Positions 46,901 through 54,976 of a stretch of 64,000 nt of DNA are shown here, piece after piece. The stretch's first letter is position 1; every line of letters begins with the position of its first letter. Source of the DNA: Alphaproteobacteria bacterium. Its GTDB lineage: Bacteria; Pseudomonadota; Alphaproteobacteria; Micavibrionales; Micavibrionaceae. A program made the position numbers and the translations under genes. The DNA is taken from assembly GCA_030432025.1 (NCBI GenBank), contig JAUIIA010000009.1, positions 1-64,000 on the forward strand, in the 5' to 3' direction. A model generated the notes under the pieces. That model did no database searches. It was not told the origin of the DNA and saw only the letters and a list, made by a program, of their open reading frames with translations.

Positions 46901-48754
46901 ATGTCGACAAACACTCTTATTGTTGCGGACGCAGCACCGGACCAAGAACCGCCATCTAAAATACGCGGGGCATTAAGTGCCATTTTCAAAAAAGAAAATC
47001 TGGCCTATTTAGGCGTTGGTGCGGCAGCATCGGCAACTGCTCGCGCAGGTGGCGTAGCTCTCGCGAGTAGTGCAGGAGCAAGCGCTCTAGTCTCGGCGGC
47101 CCTGCCCCTTACATTTGGTGCGGCAGCAGCTGGCGGTGTGTCTTATTACCGTGAATACCGAAAACGTTGCGCCGAAGCGTTAGATGCAGGTCAGCCAAAA
47201 CCGGCCTTTATATATAGTCGTGAAAAAGCCCGTGCAGAAGGTGGTTTCTGGAAAGGGTTTGATACCGATGGTCTTAAGACAGCAGGTAAGAAGAGTTTGT
47301 TTGGTCTTGCCGGTGGTGCAGCGATGGTCAGTGCAATTGAATTTGTCCCTGAAAGCTGGGTTGAAAAATTCACGGAAGCGGTGAAAAGCATCTTCCCCGG
47401 ATTGTTTAAAAGTCCCGAGCCTACAGTAGATCATGCGGAGATTGATCGCATGTTTACGCCTGTGCCGTTGAATACAGAAGAATTCGAAATACGGTGGGGT
47501 CCTGCTGAACAAGACAGCGCATTGCACGATGATTCCTTGCTTACAGATAACGACCTGTCGCTTCTTACCAATAATGATAATGCTGCACCGGAAGGCAAAG
47601 CGGTCACTGAAAATCTGGAACTTGATGAGGGACATCAGGAACCCGCTATTGTTCCGAAAACGATTACAGCTGAAGAAGCGCTAGCGAATTTTACCGCCCT
47701 GCCCGCAGGCGATCGTGTTGCACATCTGCTCTTCGATGTTGACCTTACTGCTCCCGATTTGCCGCGTGAGACGATGTTGCAAGCCTTGGAAGGTCATGAG
47801 TGGGCTATCAAGGATTTGGCGCATTTCTATGCTCATGGCACCGGTGGTTTACCGCAGGATACTGAGCTGGCAGCAAAGCTTGCGATGGTTAGCGCGGAAC
47901 AGGGCCACGGCCCCTCAACACAGTTTTTGAATGACCTTGGCCGTATTGGCGTAGATGTTGAAGCCGTACGCAATGAACTTGCCGATAATTTAGCGCAGAC
48001 TGCTAACGACGAGGCGGCGCAACTGGCAGGAACTGAAACAGTTATTGATAAGCCTCTCGAAGATGAAAATATCGACATCTCCGTTTCAGTTGTGGATACG
48101 CCTGATTTGGCTGACCAAATAGCCGCTCTTGAAGATTTAAGCCCGCGCGCCGAAGCCATCAGACAAGCAGCTTTTGCAGGTGACAGTCAAAGCATGGGGG
48201 ACATGGGGCTTGGTCTTATCAACGAGCGTTACGGCTTCCCGAAACATGAAGCTCTGGGAGTACAGCTTGTCCTGGATGCGGCCGAGCAAGGTAACGTCAA
48301 TCACCGCATTTGGGCGGCATATTTAGAATATCATGGTGCAGAAGGTTTGGAAGCGAACCCGAATGCAGCTCTCGAGAAAATGCGAGAGATTGACCACCCG
48401 GACGCCCGTGCTTTTGCTGCGGCGTGGGTTGGTGAACCTATTACCGCGCCCTCCTCAAACGGAACAACGGACACTCTGCGTATCGCATCGATCCGCGTTT
48501 CAGGAGATGCTACATGCTATGTTAAGGGCACGACCCAAGCGTTTAATCTGGAGTGTCATAATGTAGATGAGGCTTTTGGATCTTCGAACGCGCAAATTGG
48601 TATGGTTGCGCCTGACGGCACGACGTTAGACCCTATTCTTCTTCGAAATATCTCACCAAATGCGACACCTAGAGACATTATTTTGTCTCATGTTCGTGAA
48701 CAAATCATGAGTGGAAATTGGAAGCCGCAGGATATGGGTTTAACCCAATCATAA
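46901..48754 (+). CDS. Sel1-repeat protein with hydrophobic N-terminal region (617 aa)
   Basis: Residues 35-80 are Ala/Gly-rich and hydrophobic (GVGAAASATARAGGVALASS), followed by a second such stretch near 130-145, so it may insert into membranes. Residues about 265-390 and 430-520 contain Sel1-like repeats (HEWAIKDLAHFYAHGTGGLP, then LAAKLAMVSAEQGHGPSTQF). The C-terminal 90 residues form a separate domain with two cysteines. Sel1 repeats mediate protein-protein contacts. The gene ends at a bidirectional terminator. Confidence 0.7.
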   Translation: MSTNTLIVADAAPDQEPPSKIRGALSAIFKKENLAYLGVGAAASATARAGGVALASSAGASALVSAALPLTFGAAAAGGVSYYREYRKRCAEALDAGQPKPAFIYSREKARAEGGFWKGFDTDGLKTAGKKSLFGLAGGAAMVSAIEFVPESWVEKFTEAVKSIFPGLFKSPEPTVDHAEIDRMFTPVPLNTEEFEIRWGPAEQDSALHDDSLLTDNDLSLLTNNDNAAPEGKAVTENLELDEGHQEPAIVPKTITAEEALANFTALPAGDRVAHLLFDVDLTAPDLPRETMLQALEGHEWAIKDLAHFYAHGTGGLPQDTELAAKLAMVSAEQGHGPSTQFLNDLGRIGVDVEAVRNELADNLAQTANDEAAQLAGTETVIDKPLEDENIDISVSVVDTPDLADQIAALEDLSPRAEAIRQAAFAGDSQSMGDMGLGLINERYGFPKHEALGVQLVLDAAEQGNVNHRIWAAYLEYHGAEGLEANPNAALEKMREIDHPDARAFAAAWVGEPITAPSSNGTTDTLRIASIRVSGDATCYVKGTTQAFNLECHNVDEAFGSSNAQIGMVAPDGTTLDPILLRNISPNATPRDIILSHVREQIMSGNWKPQDMGLTQS

Positions 48755-48783
48755 GATATTTCCACATTCTAGTTATCTCATAA

Positions 48784-48807
48784 AAAAGGGCTCTCTCAGC
48801 CCTTTTG
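48784..48807. terminator. Bidirectional intrinsic terminator
   Basis: Stem AAAAGGGCT/AGCCCTTTT (9 bp) lies between the convergent Sel1 and DUF1348 genes. T-runs occur on both strands. Confidence 0.85.
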
Positions 48808-48836
48808 CCCTGAACTCCACACTATCACTTTAATTT

Positions 48837-49307
48837 TTATAAGCCTAAATCACTCAGGTCAGAGTAGTTGTCTGGCCTTCTACCTTCAGGCCAATGGAAT
48901 TTACGTTCACTTTCGTCGATAGCTAAATCGTTAATGCTCGCATAACGTTCTTTCATCAAGCCATTTTCATCAAAGACCCAGTTTTCGTTGCCATAGGCGC
49001 GAAACCATTGACCGTATTTGTCGTGATATTCATAAGCATAGCGCACAGCAATCCTATTTTCAGTGAAGGCAAATAGCTCTTTTATAAGACGGTACTCGAG
49101 TTCCTTTTTCCACTTTCCTGCAAGAAATTGAATAATCTCCTCACGCCCGCTGACGAACTGGTTGCGATTGCGCCACTTGCTATCTGGTGAATACGCCAAG
49201 GCAATCTGTTCGGGGTTTTTGTCATTCCACCCATCTTCTGCAAAGCGGACTTTTTCGGTGGCCGTTTCCTTTGTAAAAGGAGGCAACGGGAAGCGTTGTT
49301 CGGTCAT
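48837..49307 (-). CDS. DUF1348 / nuclear transport factor 2-like family protein
   Basis: The 156-residue protein shows the DUF1348 signature: [20 protein letters not shown], then [16 protein letters not shown], and [20 protein letters not shown]. The fold is the NTF2/SnoaL cone, used by small-molecule isomerases and hydrolases or as a binding scaffold; its ligand is unknown. TAGGAGAT precedes the ATG. It is the last gene of the TetR-linked operon, separated from the hydrolase gene by a hairpin. Confidence 0.85.
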   Translation of the reverse strand: MTEQRFPLPPFTKETATEKVRFAEDGWNDKNPEQIALAYSPDSKWRNRNQFVSGREEIIQFLAGKWKKELEYRLIKELFAFTENRIAVRYAYEYHDKYGQWFRAYGNENWVFDENGLMKERYASINDLAIDESERKFHWPEGRRPDNYSDLSDLGL

Positions 49308-49328
49308 CGTTTCTATCTCCTAAAAAGC

Positions 49329-49358
49329 GGGAGAGCTTGGCTAATGAAAAGCTCTCCC
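49329..49358 (-). other. Intercistronic hairpin between hydrolase and DUF1348 genes
   Basis: Perfect 10-bp arms GGGAGAGCTT/AAGCTCTCCC enclose a 10-nt loop. On the minus strand it is followed by GCTTTTTA, so it may attenuate transcription or stabilise the upstream mRNA. Confidence 0.7.
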
Positions 49359-49368
49359 TCGTGGGTAA

Positions 49369-50325
49369 TTAGTTGAATTTAGCTCGCATGAATTCGCGCA
49401 TTTTTCGGATAATGAACGGCGCTTCTTCTTCAAGCGCGAAGTGGCCTGTGTCAAGGATGTTATAGTCGATATCCTTCACATCGCGTTTGTAACCTTCAGC
49501 ACCGGAAACAGGAAAGAATGCATCGTTTTTGCCCCATACCAACAACATTGGCGGTTGATTATCTCGTAAATATTGCTGCCATTCAGGGTAGAGCTTGAGA
49601 TTGTTCTGGTAATCGTAAAACATCTCAAGTGCCATTTCGTGGCCGCCTGGACGAGAAATATTATAGTAGTCCAGAATCCAGTTATCGGGATTAATGCTTT
49701 CAGGGTTACGTGTTCCGTGCGTGTATTGCCATTTCATACCTTCTAGTGTGAAGACATTTGCCTTAATGTGCTGTTCAAGTTCAGGCGTTCTCTCTTGCCA
49801 GTAATCCAGAACAGGTCCCCAACCTTTCTCTGCTATACCCTCTTCATAAGCGTTACCGTTCTTTACAACAAAGCCTTTAACTTTTTCAGGGTGCTTGGTC
49901 GCAATACGGAAGCCAACAGGTGCTCCAAAGTCTTGAATCATAAGCACATATTCGTTGAGACCGCGTTGGGTTAAAAATGCATCCATTGTTTCGGCAACGT
50001 TGTCGAATGTGTATTCATATTCATCGACGCTAGGGAAATCGCTATTTCCGTATCCCGGATAATCGGGGGCAATCAGGTAAAACTCATCTCCTAGCGCCGC
50101 CAATACTTCGCGGTACTGATGTGACGATGATGGAAAGCCGTGCAATAAAACTAGGGTAGGCTTATCGCTCTTAGGGTTACCGGCTTCCCTGAAGAAAATA
50201 TTGATGCCATCGACTTTTTCCGTTCCGAAACGAACTCTTTCGAGATTTTGTTCTGCATTTGCGCTTGCGCCAGTTAGTAGAACTGCAGTTGTTAGAATTG
50301 AGGTTAAAAATTTAAAGGGCTTCAT
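49369..50325 (-). CDS. Exported alpha/beta hydrolase (epoxide hydrolase/haloalkane dehalogenase-like)
   Basis: After a signal peptide (ILTTAVLLTGASANAEQ) the 318-residue protein shows HGFPSSSHQY (oxyanion region), the nucleophile elbow MIQDFGAPVG with Asp as probable nucleophile, a lid region, LLVWGKNDAFFP (acid) and DTGHFALEE (catalytic His). An Asp nucleophile is typical of epoxide hydrolases and dehalogenases rather than esterases. The periplasmic location suggests attack on an external organic compound. It belongs to the operon divergent from tetR. Confidence 0.87.
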   Translation of the reverse strand: MKPFKFLTSILTTAVLLTGASANAEQNLERVRFGTEKVDGINIFFREAGNPKSDKPTLVLLHGFPSSSHQYREVLAALGDEFYLIAPDYPGYGNSDFPSVDEYEYTFDNVAETMDAFLTQRGLNEYVLMIQDFGAPVGFRIATKHPEKVKGFVVKNGNAYEEGIAEKGWGPVLDYWQERTPELEQHIKANVFTLEGMKWQYTHGTRNPESINPDNWILDYYNISRPGGHEMALEMFYDYQNNLKLYPEWQQYLRDNQPPMLLVWGKNDAFFPVSGAEGYKRDVKDIDYNILDTGHFALEEEAPFIIRKMREFMRAKFN

Positions 50326-50356
50326 AGTGGCCTCGTTGTGGGTTTTGATTGTAAGC

Positions 50357-50384
50357 AGGAAGCCCCTTTTATTCAGGGCTTCCT
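50357..50384 (-). other. Intercistronic hairpin between AhpD-like and hydrolase genes
   Basis: Arms AGGAAGCCC/GGGCTTCCT (9 bp) enclose a 10-nt loop directly downstream of the AhpD-like stop. There is no clear T-run, so mRNA processing or stability is more likely than termination. Confidence 0.6.
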
Positions 50385-50399
50385 GTTGATCAGTAAGCT

Positions 50400-50951
50400 T
50401 TATGCGGCTTTTTGGACATTGCCTGTATTGACTGCCGGAAAGTCGATCTCGGTTTTGAACACTTCGTTGAAGTAATTCGTCATGGTATTTAGCGCGACAT
50501 GCGCAACGATTTCGACAATACGCTCATCACTGAAACCTGCGTCACGAACCGCTTGAACATCGGCATCACTCACATGACCGCGATTGATTACAATTTTGCG
50601 CGCAAAATCCAGCCCAGCCTGGCACATAGCATGTTCTGACTTCCCTTCGAGGTTTAAAGCAAGTTCCTGTTCTGAAATGCCGGCCTTACCGCCAAGAAAA
50701 GTATGCGCAGAAGCGCAGTAATCGCAGCCATTCAATCCTGCAACCGTCAACGCGATTTTCTCTTTGAACTTTGGCTCTAATGCCCCGCCCTGCAGAGCAC
50801 TATTTAAGTTTAAATAACCTTCAAGTGCAGCAGGCGCCGTTGCGACTGTAGTGAACATGTTGGGCGTAGCGCCCAAAGCCGCCTTAACAGCCTCAAGAAG
50901 TGAAGCAGCTTTACCTTCGGGGTTTGTTACTGTGTTTATACGTTGGGTCAT
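50400..50951 (-). CDS. Carboxymuconolactone decarboxylase-family protein (AhpD-like alkylhydroperoxidase)
   Basis: The 183-residue protein carries the redox centre GCDYCASAHTF, a CxxC followed by His as in AhpD peroxidases, at about residues 75-85. The surrounding helices (FKEKIALTVAGLNGCDYC, FSDERIVEIVAHVALNTMTN) fit the CMD fold. It probably reduces peroxides or other oxidants with a thiol donor. It heads the operon of hydrolase and DUF1348 genes under the control region shared with tetR. An AGGAAA lies 6 nt before the ATG. Confidence 0.9.
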   Translation of the reverse strand: MTQRINTVTNPEGKAASLLEAVKAALGATPNMFTTVATAPAALEGYLNLNSALQGGALEPKFKEKIALTVAGLNGCDYCASAHTFLGGKAGISEQELALNLEGKSEHAMCQAGLDFARKIVINRGHVSDADVQAVRDAGFSDERIVEIVAHVALNTMTNYFNEVFKTEIDFPAVNTGNVQKAA

Positions 50952-51080
50952 AATATTTTCCTTTAATGGTTTGAGAGTGAAATTCCGATACTAGTAGGTG
51001 CAACCATGACAGCTGTAATCCGTCGAAAGCCTAAGAAGATCACCCAAAACAACATCTGTTTCCGGAGAGAGAATTTCGTC

Positions 51081-51134
51081 TCATACACCGGCCTTAATGG
51101 CTTCATCCATCACATGTGAAAGTTCTGTCTTCAT
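51081..51134 (-). pseudogene. Mini-ORF interrupted by in-frame TGA, upstream of the AhpD-like gene
   Basis: AAGGAGG lies 6 nt before ATG 51134. The frame reads MKTELSHVMDEAIKAGV, then TGA (51081-51083). The same frame stays open past the TGA for 31 more codons to TAG near 50991 and ends LLRLSTDYSCHGCTY. The strong ribosome site and continued open frame suggest a 49-residue gene broken by one substitution, a 17-residue leader peptide, or recoding. No family is recognised. Confidence 0.5.
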
Positions 51135-51167
51135 ATCTGCCTCCTTCAAAGTAAGCTGCTTAAGTAC

Positions 51168-51177
51168 ACCGATCGGT
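51168..51177. promoter_or_regulatory. TetR operator candidate 1
   Basis: Perfect palindrome ACCGATCGGT followed by TTCTTT. It lies in the 195-bp control region between the mini-ORF and tetR. Confidence 0.65.
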
Positions 51178-51196
51178 TTCTTTGTTATCGAGATAT

Positions 51197-51206
51197 ACCG
51201 ATCGGT
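51197..51206. promoter_or_regulatory. TetR operator candidate 2
   Basis: Second perfect ACCGATCGGT followed by TTCTTT, 29 bp from the first. Confidence 0.65.
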
Positions 51207-51293
51207 TTCTTTTGTCAAGCGAATCAATGTAAATAATATTACGCGTACGCAAAAAAGCGCTGCATTTAAAAGCGATAAATGCCTTCAAATACC

Positions 51294-51322
51294 TTGATTA
51301 ACTACACTGATCGGTGTATATA
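51294..51322 (+). promoter_or_regulatory. tetR promoter with operator in the spacer
   Basis: TTGATT (51294-51299), 17-nt spacer and TATATA (51317-51322), 6 nt before the ATG at 51329. The spacer contains CACTGATCGGTG (51305-51316), a third near-palindromic operator, implying autorepression. The transcript would be almost leaderless. Confidence 0.65.
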
Positions 51323-51328
51323 ATTCCT

Positions 51329-51892
51329 ATGAAAAAAAATTCGAAAAGAGAGCAAATTGTAGATGTCGCTCTAAAGCTTTTTTACAAGGATGGCTTTAAT
51401 GCGACCGGCGTGGAGAAGATTCGGGAAACGGCCAATGTTTCCAAAAAGACGCTATACAATCACTTTAAATCCAAAGATGAGTTGATATTGGCGGTCTTGC
51501 GCAGACGCGATGAACAATTCAGAAACAATTTTATGCGCACTGTAGAGCGCATTGGAAAAACACCACAAGAACGGCTAGAAGCCGTTTTTGATGCATGCGA
51601 TGAATGGTTCAATTCGAAGGATTTCTGCGGTTGTATGTTTATCAACGCAGCGGCTGAGTTTACCGAAGCAGACAACCCCTGCCACGTCATTGCTGCCGAA
51701 CATCTACGCTTGATGAATGATTACATCACCGGATTGGCAAAAGATGCAGGCGTGGAAAACCCCGAAAAGCTTGCCGAACAAATCTCCTTTTTAATGGAAG
51801 GTGCAACCGTTCAGGCGCATGTCAGTGGTGACAAAGACGCTGCGCAAAAAGCTAAGGCTATGGCTCTGGTTTTTATTAATCAGTCTGCGTAG
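51329..51892 (+). CDS. TetR/AcrR-family transcriptional regulator
   Basis: The 187-residue regulator has an N-terminal TetR helix-turn-helix (IVDVALKLFYKDGFNATGVE, then TANVSKKTLYNHFKSKDEL). Its effector domain contains a cysteine pair in KDFCGCMFINAAA, which could respond to oxidants or electrophiles. The ATG at 51329 is chosen because it follows the promoter by 6 nt; a GTG at 51314 would lie within it. It is divergent from the AhpD-like operon, and three ACCGATCGGT-type operators lie between, so it probably represses both. Its end is 5 bp from the convergent antiporter gene. Confidence 0.92.
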   Translation: MKKNSKREQIVDVALKLFYKDGFNATGVEKIRETANVSKKTLYNHFKSKDELILAVLRRRDEQFRNNFMRTVERIGKTPQERLEAVFDACDEWFNSKDFCGCMFINAAAEFTEADNPCHVIAAEHLRLMNDYITGLAKDAGVENPEKLAEQISFLMEGATVQAHVSGDKDAAQKAKAMALVFINQSA

Positions 51893-51897
51893 TAGCC

Positions 51898-53595
51898 CTA
51901 ACTTCCATACGAGCCCTTATCGTTAATGCTTAAGGGAATGAAAAGGTCCAAAGCTAATTGAGATATAGTCGAGCTCACATGCGAATGTTCAGATATAGCG
52001 TGGACAAATTCATTTTTCTGGAAATTTTCGAGATCCTCTTCCGTGGCGGCCCTGACGATAATCGGCAGCTCGGCGCTTTGATCGCGAATGGACGACACGA
52101 TCTTCTTGGCGGCTTTCGTATCATCGATGGCCACGATCACACATTTAGCATCCTCAAGATTGGCGGCCTGTACTGTGTGCTTTTTTGTGGCATCACCAAA
52201 ATATACGGGTTTGCCGTGCTTATACCCTGACTGGACGTGATCGACGTTATTATCAAATGCCAATATCTCCACACCCTCTTCCGAAAGGAGGTTGGCAATC
52301 GCCTGTCCCATGCGCCCATATCCGAAAATAACAACATGGTTGTCTTTGCCTTTAGAGATTTCCCGTCCTATCGGCACGGTTTGTTTTTGCTCAAAATACA
52401 TACCGACCTTTCGGGCCACAGGTGCGATGAGGGGCGAGGCAATCATCGTTAAGCCGATCATGATGAGCATGAATTGGGCGCTTTCTTGCGGCATCAGCCC
52501 AATAGCAAGCGCACTACCCACAACCAGAAGGCCGAATTCTCCCGCTTGCGCCAGCAAAATGGCCGTTTCCGCAGCAACAGAGGTTGATTGCTTCAACGCT
52601 TTACACACCGCAAAAATGATGGCGGCTTTGATACTCATCAACCCGAAAACGGAGGCGAAGAGCCAAAACGGTTTTTCGAAGATAAAATACAGATCGATGC
52701 TCATGCCGAAAGACATGAAGAATATGCCCAACAGCATGCTTTTAAACGGCATGATCATAGAGCCGATTTCATGCCTGTACTGGGTATCCGCCAACAAAAC
52801 CCCGGCGATAAAGGCACCCAGTGCCATTGATAAACCGGCATAGGATGCAACAGACGCGCAGACCACAATCACCAAAAGGCTGAGCGCCATAAAGACCTCG
52901 CCGCCGCCATGACGGTTGGCAAATATGAATAACGGTCTGAGGACTACGCGCCCGACAAAATAGATTGCCAGAACGGTAATCAGCATTTTTAGAAGCGTGA
53001 GGGCCACGAACTGCGAGACCGGACCGTCAATATCACTGCCAAGCACGGTGACGAACATCAGGATCGGGATGACGGCGAGGTCCTGTAACAGCAAGATGCT
53101 GAATCCGGCGCGCCCCGTATGCGTAACAAACAGTTTTTGTTCCTGCAGCCACTGCATCACTATTGCGGTTGAAGACAGCGCCAGAGACAAGCCCAGAAGC
53201 GTAGAGACCTCGAGGCTATTGCCCCATAAATACGCAATGCTGCCAATAATGACCGCGGATATCAGGACCTGCGTGCAACCAAGGCCGAAGACCAGATGGC
53301 GCATCTGCCACAGTCTTCGTGGCGTCATTTCAAGTCCGATTACGAACAACAGCAAGACGATGCCAAGCTCGGCGAGTATTTTTACATGCGCCGCGTCTTG
53401 AAGACTTATTGCATTCAATAAAGGGTAATGTTCCGCGAATGCACCGAGCGCATAGGGTCCAAGCGCGACACCGGCGAGAAGATAGCCAAGCGCGTAGGGC
53501 ACTTTAAAATATCTGAGAACAGGCACGACGATTGCCGCCAGTACCAAAAACAGTCCCGCGTCCCAGAAAATACCTGTAAGAAGAGATTCCTTCAT
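51898..53595 (-). CDS. KefB/KefC-type monovalent cation/proton antiporter with RCK (TrkA-N) domain
   Basis: The 565-residue protein has a CPA2 transport domain with about 12 helices (VPYALGYLLAGVALGPYALG, LGIVLLLFVIGLEM, LALSSTAIVMQWL, LGAFIAGVLLADTQ). A C-terminal nucleotide-binding domain beginning at about residue 420 follows (HVVIFGYGRMGQAIANLL, then YFGDATKKHTVQAA). KefB/KefC are glutathione-gated K+ efflux systems that acidify the cell against electrophiles. Specific gating here is not visible. It fits the electrophile-detoxification theme of the window. Confidence 0.9.
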   Translation of the reverse strand: MKESLLTGIFWDAGLFLVLAAIVVPVLRYFKVPYALGYLLAGVALGPYALGAFAEHYPLLNAISLQDAAHVKILAELGIVLLLFVIGLEMTPRRLWQMRHLVFGLGCTQVLISAVIIGSIAYLWGNSLEVSTLLGLSLALSSTAIVMQWLQEQKLFVTHTGRAGFSILLLQDLAVIPILMFVTVLGSDIDGPVSQFVALTLLKMLITVLAIYFVGRVVLRPLFIFANRHGGGEVFMALSLLVIVVCASVASYAGLSMALGAFIAGVLLADTQYRHEIGSMIMPFKSMLLGIFFMSFGMSIDLYFIFEKPFWLFASVFGLMSIKAAIIFAVCKALKQSTSVAAETAILLAQAGEFGLLVVGSALAIGLMPQESAQFMLIMIGLTMIASPLIAPVARKVGMYFEQKQTVPIGREISKGKDNHVVIFGYGRMGQAIANLLSEEGVEILAFDNNVDHVQSGYKHGKPVYFGDATKKHTVQAANLEDAKCVIVAIDDTKAAKKIVSSIRDQSAELPIIVRAATEEDLENFQKNEFVHAISEHSHVSSTISQLALDLFIPLSINDKGSYGS

Positions 53596-53788
53596 TCAAA
53601 CATCATAGAATAAACGATCAGAAACAAAAACGCTGACTTTTGAGTAAGTTATTTTATTTTCATATACGCACGCTTTACCGCTTTCGAGCATGTGTTCTTG
53701 TGTTTAACAACTTTGCTAAAAACCGATTGTACCCGTTGCAGCGCTCGAAGAACCATTCAGGTTATAAGATTGCATATCTAATTTTGTA

Positions 53789-54733
53789 TTAACCTTGAAT
53801 GCGTCCGGTATCTTTAGCGGGAGAAGCTCCAAAAAAGCGTGTGTATTCCCTACTGAATTGTGAAGGACTGACATACCCTACTTCATATGCTGCTGTACTG
53901 ACGTCCATCATTTTTGTCATCATCAGGTTTTTGGCCTCATGTAAACGCAGGGTTTTTTGAAACTGCAACGGGCTGACGGATGTAATGGCCTTAAAATGAT
54001 TGTGAAACGAAGAAACACTCATCCCCGCGATTTTAGCCAGATCTTCAGTCTTAACAGGCTTACTGTAATTCTCCTTCAACCATGAGATGGCTTTCGAGAC
54101 TTTGCTTGCATGAGAATCTGTAATTCCGATTTGTGCAATGGATGGCCCTACAGGGCTGCGCAAAAGCCTGATAATAATTTCGTCTATGACCAATGGGACT
54201 AAGAGGTCTGCATCTTCTTGTTCTTCGATTAACTCCATTAAGCGGATAGCGGATTTCACAACCTTAGGATTTGTATCTCCTACGTAGGCGGCTTTAGTTT
54301 TATCTTTTCTGGGAAGCCCGTTTGGAAAGGCTTTCATTGTCAATTCACTCAGTCGAAGAGGGTCGATAGGAATGACAAAACACAAGTAAGGCTCGTTTTT
54401 TGACGCCTTGGATACAGAGACATGAATAGGAATTTCGGCCGCATAAACAACCATATTTGTCTCACCGTATTCAAACTGGTCTTCCCCGATCGATACCAAT
54501 TTTCGCCCTTGCGGTACGATACAAATTCCCGGTTGAGAGAGCATGTAAGTTTTTTGTTCTGCGGGATTGGACGCTCTAGCTATTAGAAGCCCATTTTGGT
54601 TTAAATCAAAGGTGTCATCATGCGGAGCATATTTCTCAAGCTTTTCAGCCAGAATCTTTAAGTTCTCTCGGTCCAGAGACTCTTTATCTGCTTTAGAAAT
54701 GCTGAATTCAATTATGCTTGAGCTGTTTGACAC
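53789..54733 (-). CDS. AraC-family transcriptional regulator with AraC_N-type sensor domain
   Basis: The 314-residue protein has an N-terminal cupin-like AraC_N region (PQGRKLVSIGEDQFEYGETN, NMVVYAAEIPIHVSVSKAS). Its C-terminal two-HTH AraC domain spans about 215-310 (KTEDLAKIAGMSVSSFHNHF, AAYEVGYVSPSQFSREYTRF). It starts with GTG at 54733, preceded by AAAGGTG. It follows the tautomerase gene by 14 bp on the same strand and is probably the last gene of the dehydrogenase operon. The layout resembles E. coli YqhC, which activates aldehyde reductases. Confidence 0.9.
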   Translation of the reverse strand: MSNSSSIIEFSISKADKESLDRENLKILAEKLEKYAPHDDTFDLNQNGLLIARASNPAEQKTYMLSQPGICIVPQGRKLVSIGEDQFEYGETNMVVYAAEIPIHVSVSKASKNEPYLCFVIPIDPLRLSELTMKAFPNGLPRKDKTKAAYVGDTNPKVVKSAIRLMELIEEQEDADLLVPLVIDEIIIRLLRSPVGPSIAQIGITDSHASKVSKAISWLKENYSKPVKTEDLAKIAGMSVSSFHNHFKAITSVSPLQFQKTLRLHEAKNLMMTKMMDVSTAAYEVGYVSPSQFSREYTRFFGASPAKDTGRIQG

Positions 54734-54747
54734 TTAATTGAGCACCT

Positions 54748-54975
54748 TTACATGCTATATCCTGGTTTTTTGTAGAGCGCATTGGGAGACGCCGCTATAT
54801 CGGCATCATAAACCTGATCCTTCCAATCTTGTGACGAAATCTCTTGAAGCGCAACAGAAACAGATTCCTCGCCATACCCTAGCGTCGCCGTCACGGCCTC
54901 AACAATCTGCTTTGTCATGGCTCGTTTTTGTTGTTCCGATTTTCCGGGCCAGAGCTTTACAATCACATGCGGCAT
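54748..54975 (-). CDS. 4-oxalocrotonate tautomerase-family protein
   Basis: The 75-residue protein begins MPHVIVKLWPGKSEQQK, so after removal of Met the catalytic Pro1 is exposed, as in this family. The start at 54975 is one base after the cupin stop; the longer frame to 55005 would bury the proline and is rejected. It lies between the cupin and AraC genes in the aldehyde-type operon. The substrate is unknown. Confidence 0.88.
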   Translation of the reverse strand: MPHVIVKLWPGKSEQQKRAMTKQIVEAVTATLGYGEESVSVALQEISSQDWKDQVYDADIAASPNALYKKPGYSM

Positions 54976-54976
54976 G

